Source of the DNA: Gammaproteobacteria bacterium
Lineage (GTDB): Bacteria > Pseudomonadota > Gammaproteobacteria > Pseudomonadales > Azotimanducaceae_A
Assembly: GCA_026713405.1 (NCBI GenBank)
Contig: JAPOON010000673.1
Location: forward strand, 1-12,557
Length of the DNA: 12,557 bases
Direction: 5' to 3'
The position numbers and the translations under genes are program-made. Below the pieces are notes generated by a model, which saw nothing but the letters and a program-made list of their open reading frames with translations, did no database searches and was not told the origin of the DNA. Shown piece by piece: positions 12,552-12,557 of this stretch. Each line of letters starts with the position of its first letter. Position 1 is the first letter of the stretch.

Positions 12552-12557
12552 TCCGAC

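Overview
The window looks like part of a GC-rich proteobacterial chromosome. A gammaproteobacterium is my best guess, with an alphaproteobacterium such as a sphingomonad or Caulobacter relative as the alternative. The basis is a long TonB-dependent receptor of the 'EEIIVTAQR' type (so a Gram-negative outer membrane), a fused sulfate adenylyltransferase/APS kinase, and dense GC-rich coding. There are no rRNA or tRNA genes, transposases, phage genes or CRISPR arrays. The genus cannot be fixed from this sequence.

Layout, left to right: (1) 3-2366 (+), TonB-dependent receptor whose true start lies left of the window. (2) 2459-3193 (-), GntR/FCD regulator. (3) 3398-4000 (+), cupin protein, divergent from the regulator. 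(4) 4181-5272 (-), luciferase-like flavin-dependent oxidoreductase. (5) 5516-7714 (-), 732-residue tandem-domain class III CoA-transferase. (6) 7711-7896 (-), a 61-residue small membrane-protein candidate whose stop overlaps the CoA-transferase start as ATGA. (7) about 7897-8396, a 500-base regulatory gap with a very AT-rich core and a near-consensus promoter. (8) 8397-9053 (+), TetR regulator. (9) 9109-10821 (+), bifunctional ATP sulfurylase/APS kinase. (10) 10890-12551 (-), type I Baeyer-Villiger monooxygenase, possibly continuing past the right edge.

Reading together (inference): the receptor, cupin, luciferase-like oxidoreductase, CoA-transferase and Baeyer-Villiger monooxygenase are the kinds of enzymes used to import and break down a cyclic or terpenoid/steroid-like carbon source through CoA esters, with GntR and TetR proteins as local switches. 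The substrate cannot be read from the sequence. The sulfate-activating enzyme is a general sulfur-assimilation gene and may simply be a neighbour.

The least expected structure is an imperfect direct repeat of about 85 bases. One copy (9001-9086) encodes the last 17 codons of tetR and runs into the gap before the sulfate gene. The other (8063-8147) lies upstream of tetR and carries stop codons in the corresponding frame. Other points of note are the coupled small ORF, the apparent loss of the catalytic Asp in the first half of the CoA-transferase, and apparent loss of metal-ligand histidines in the GntR/FCD protein and the cupin.
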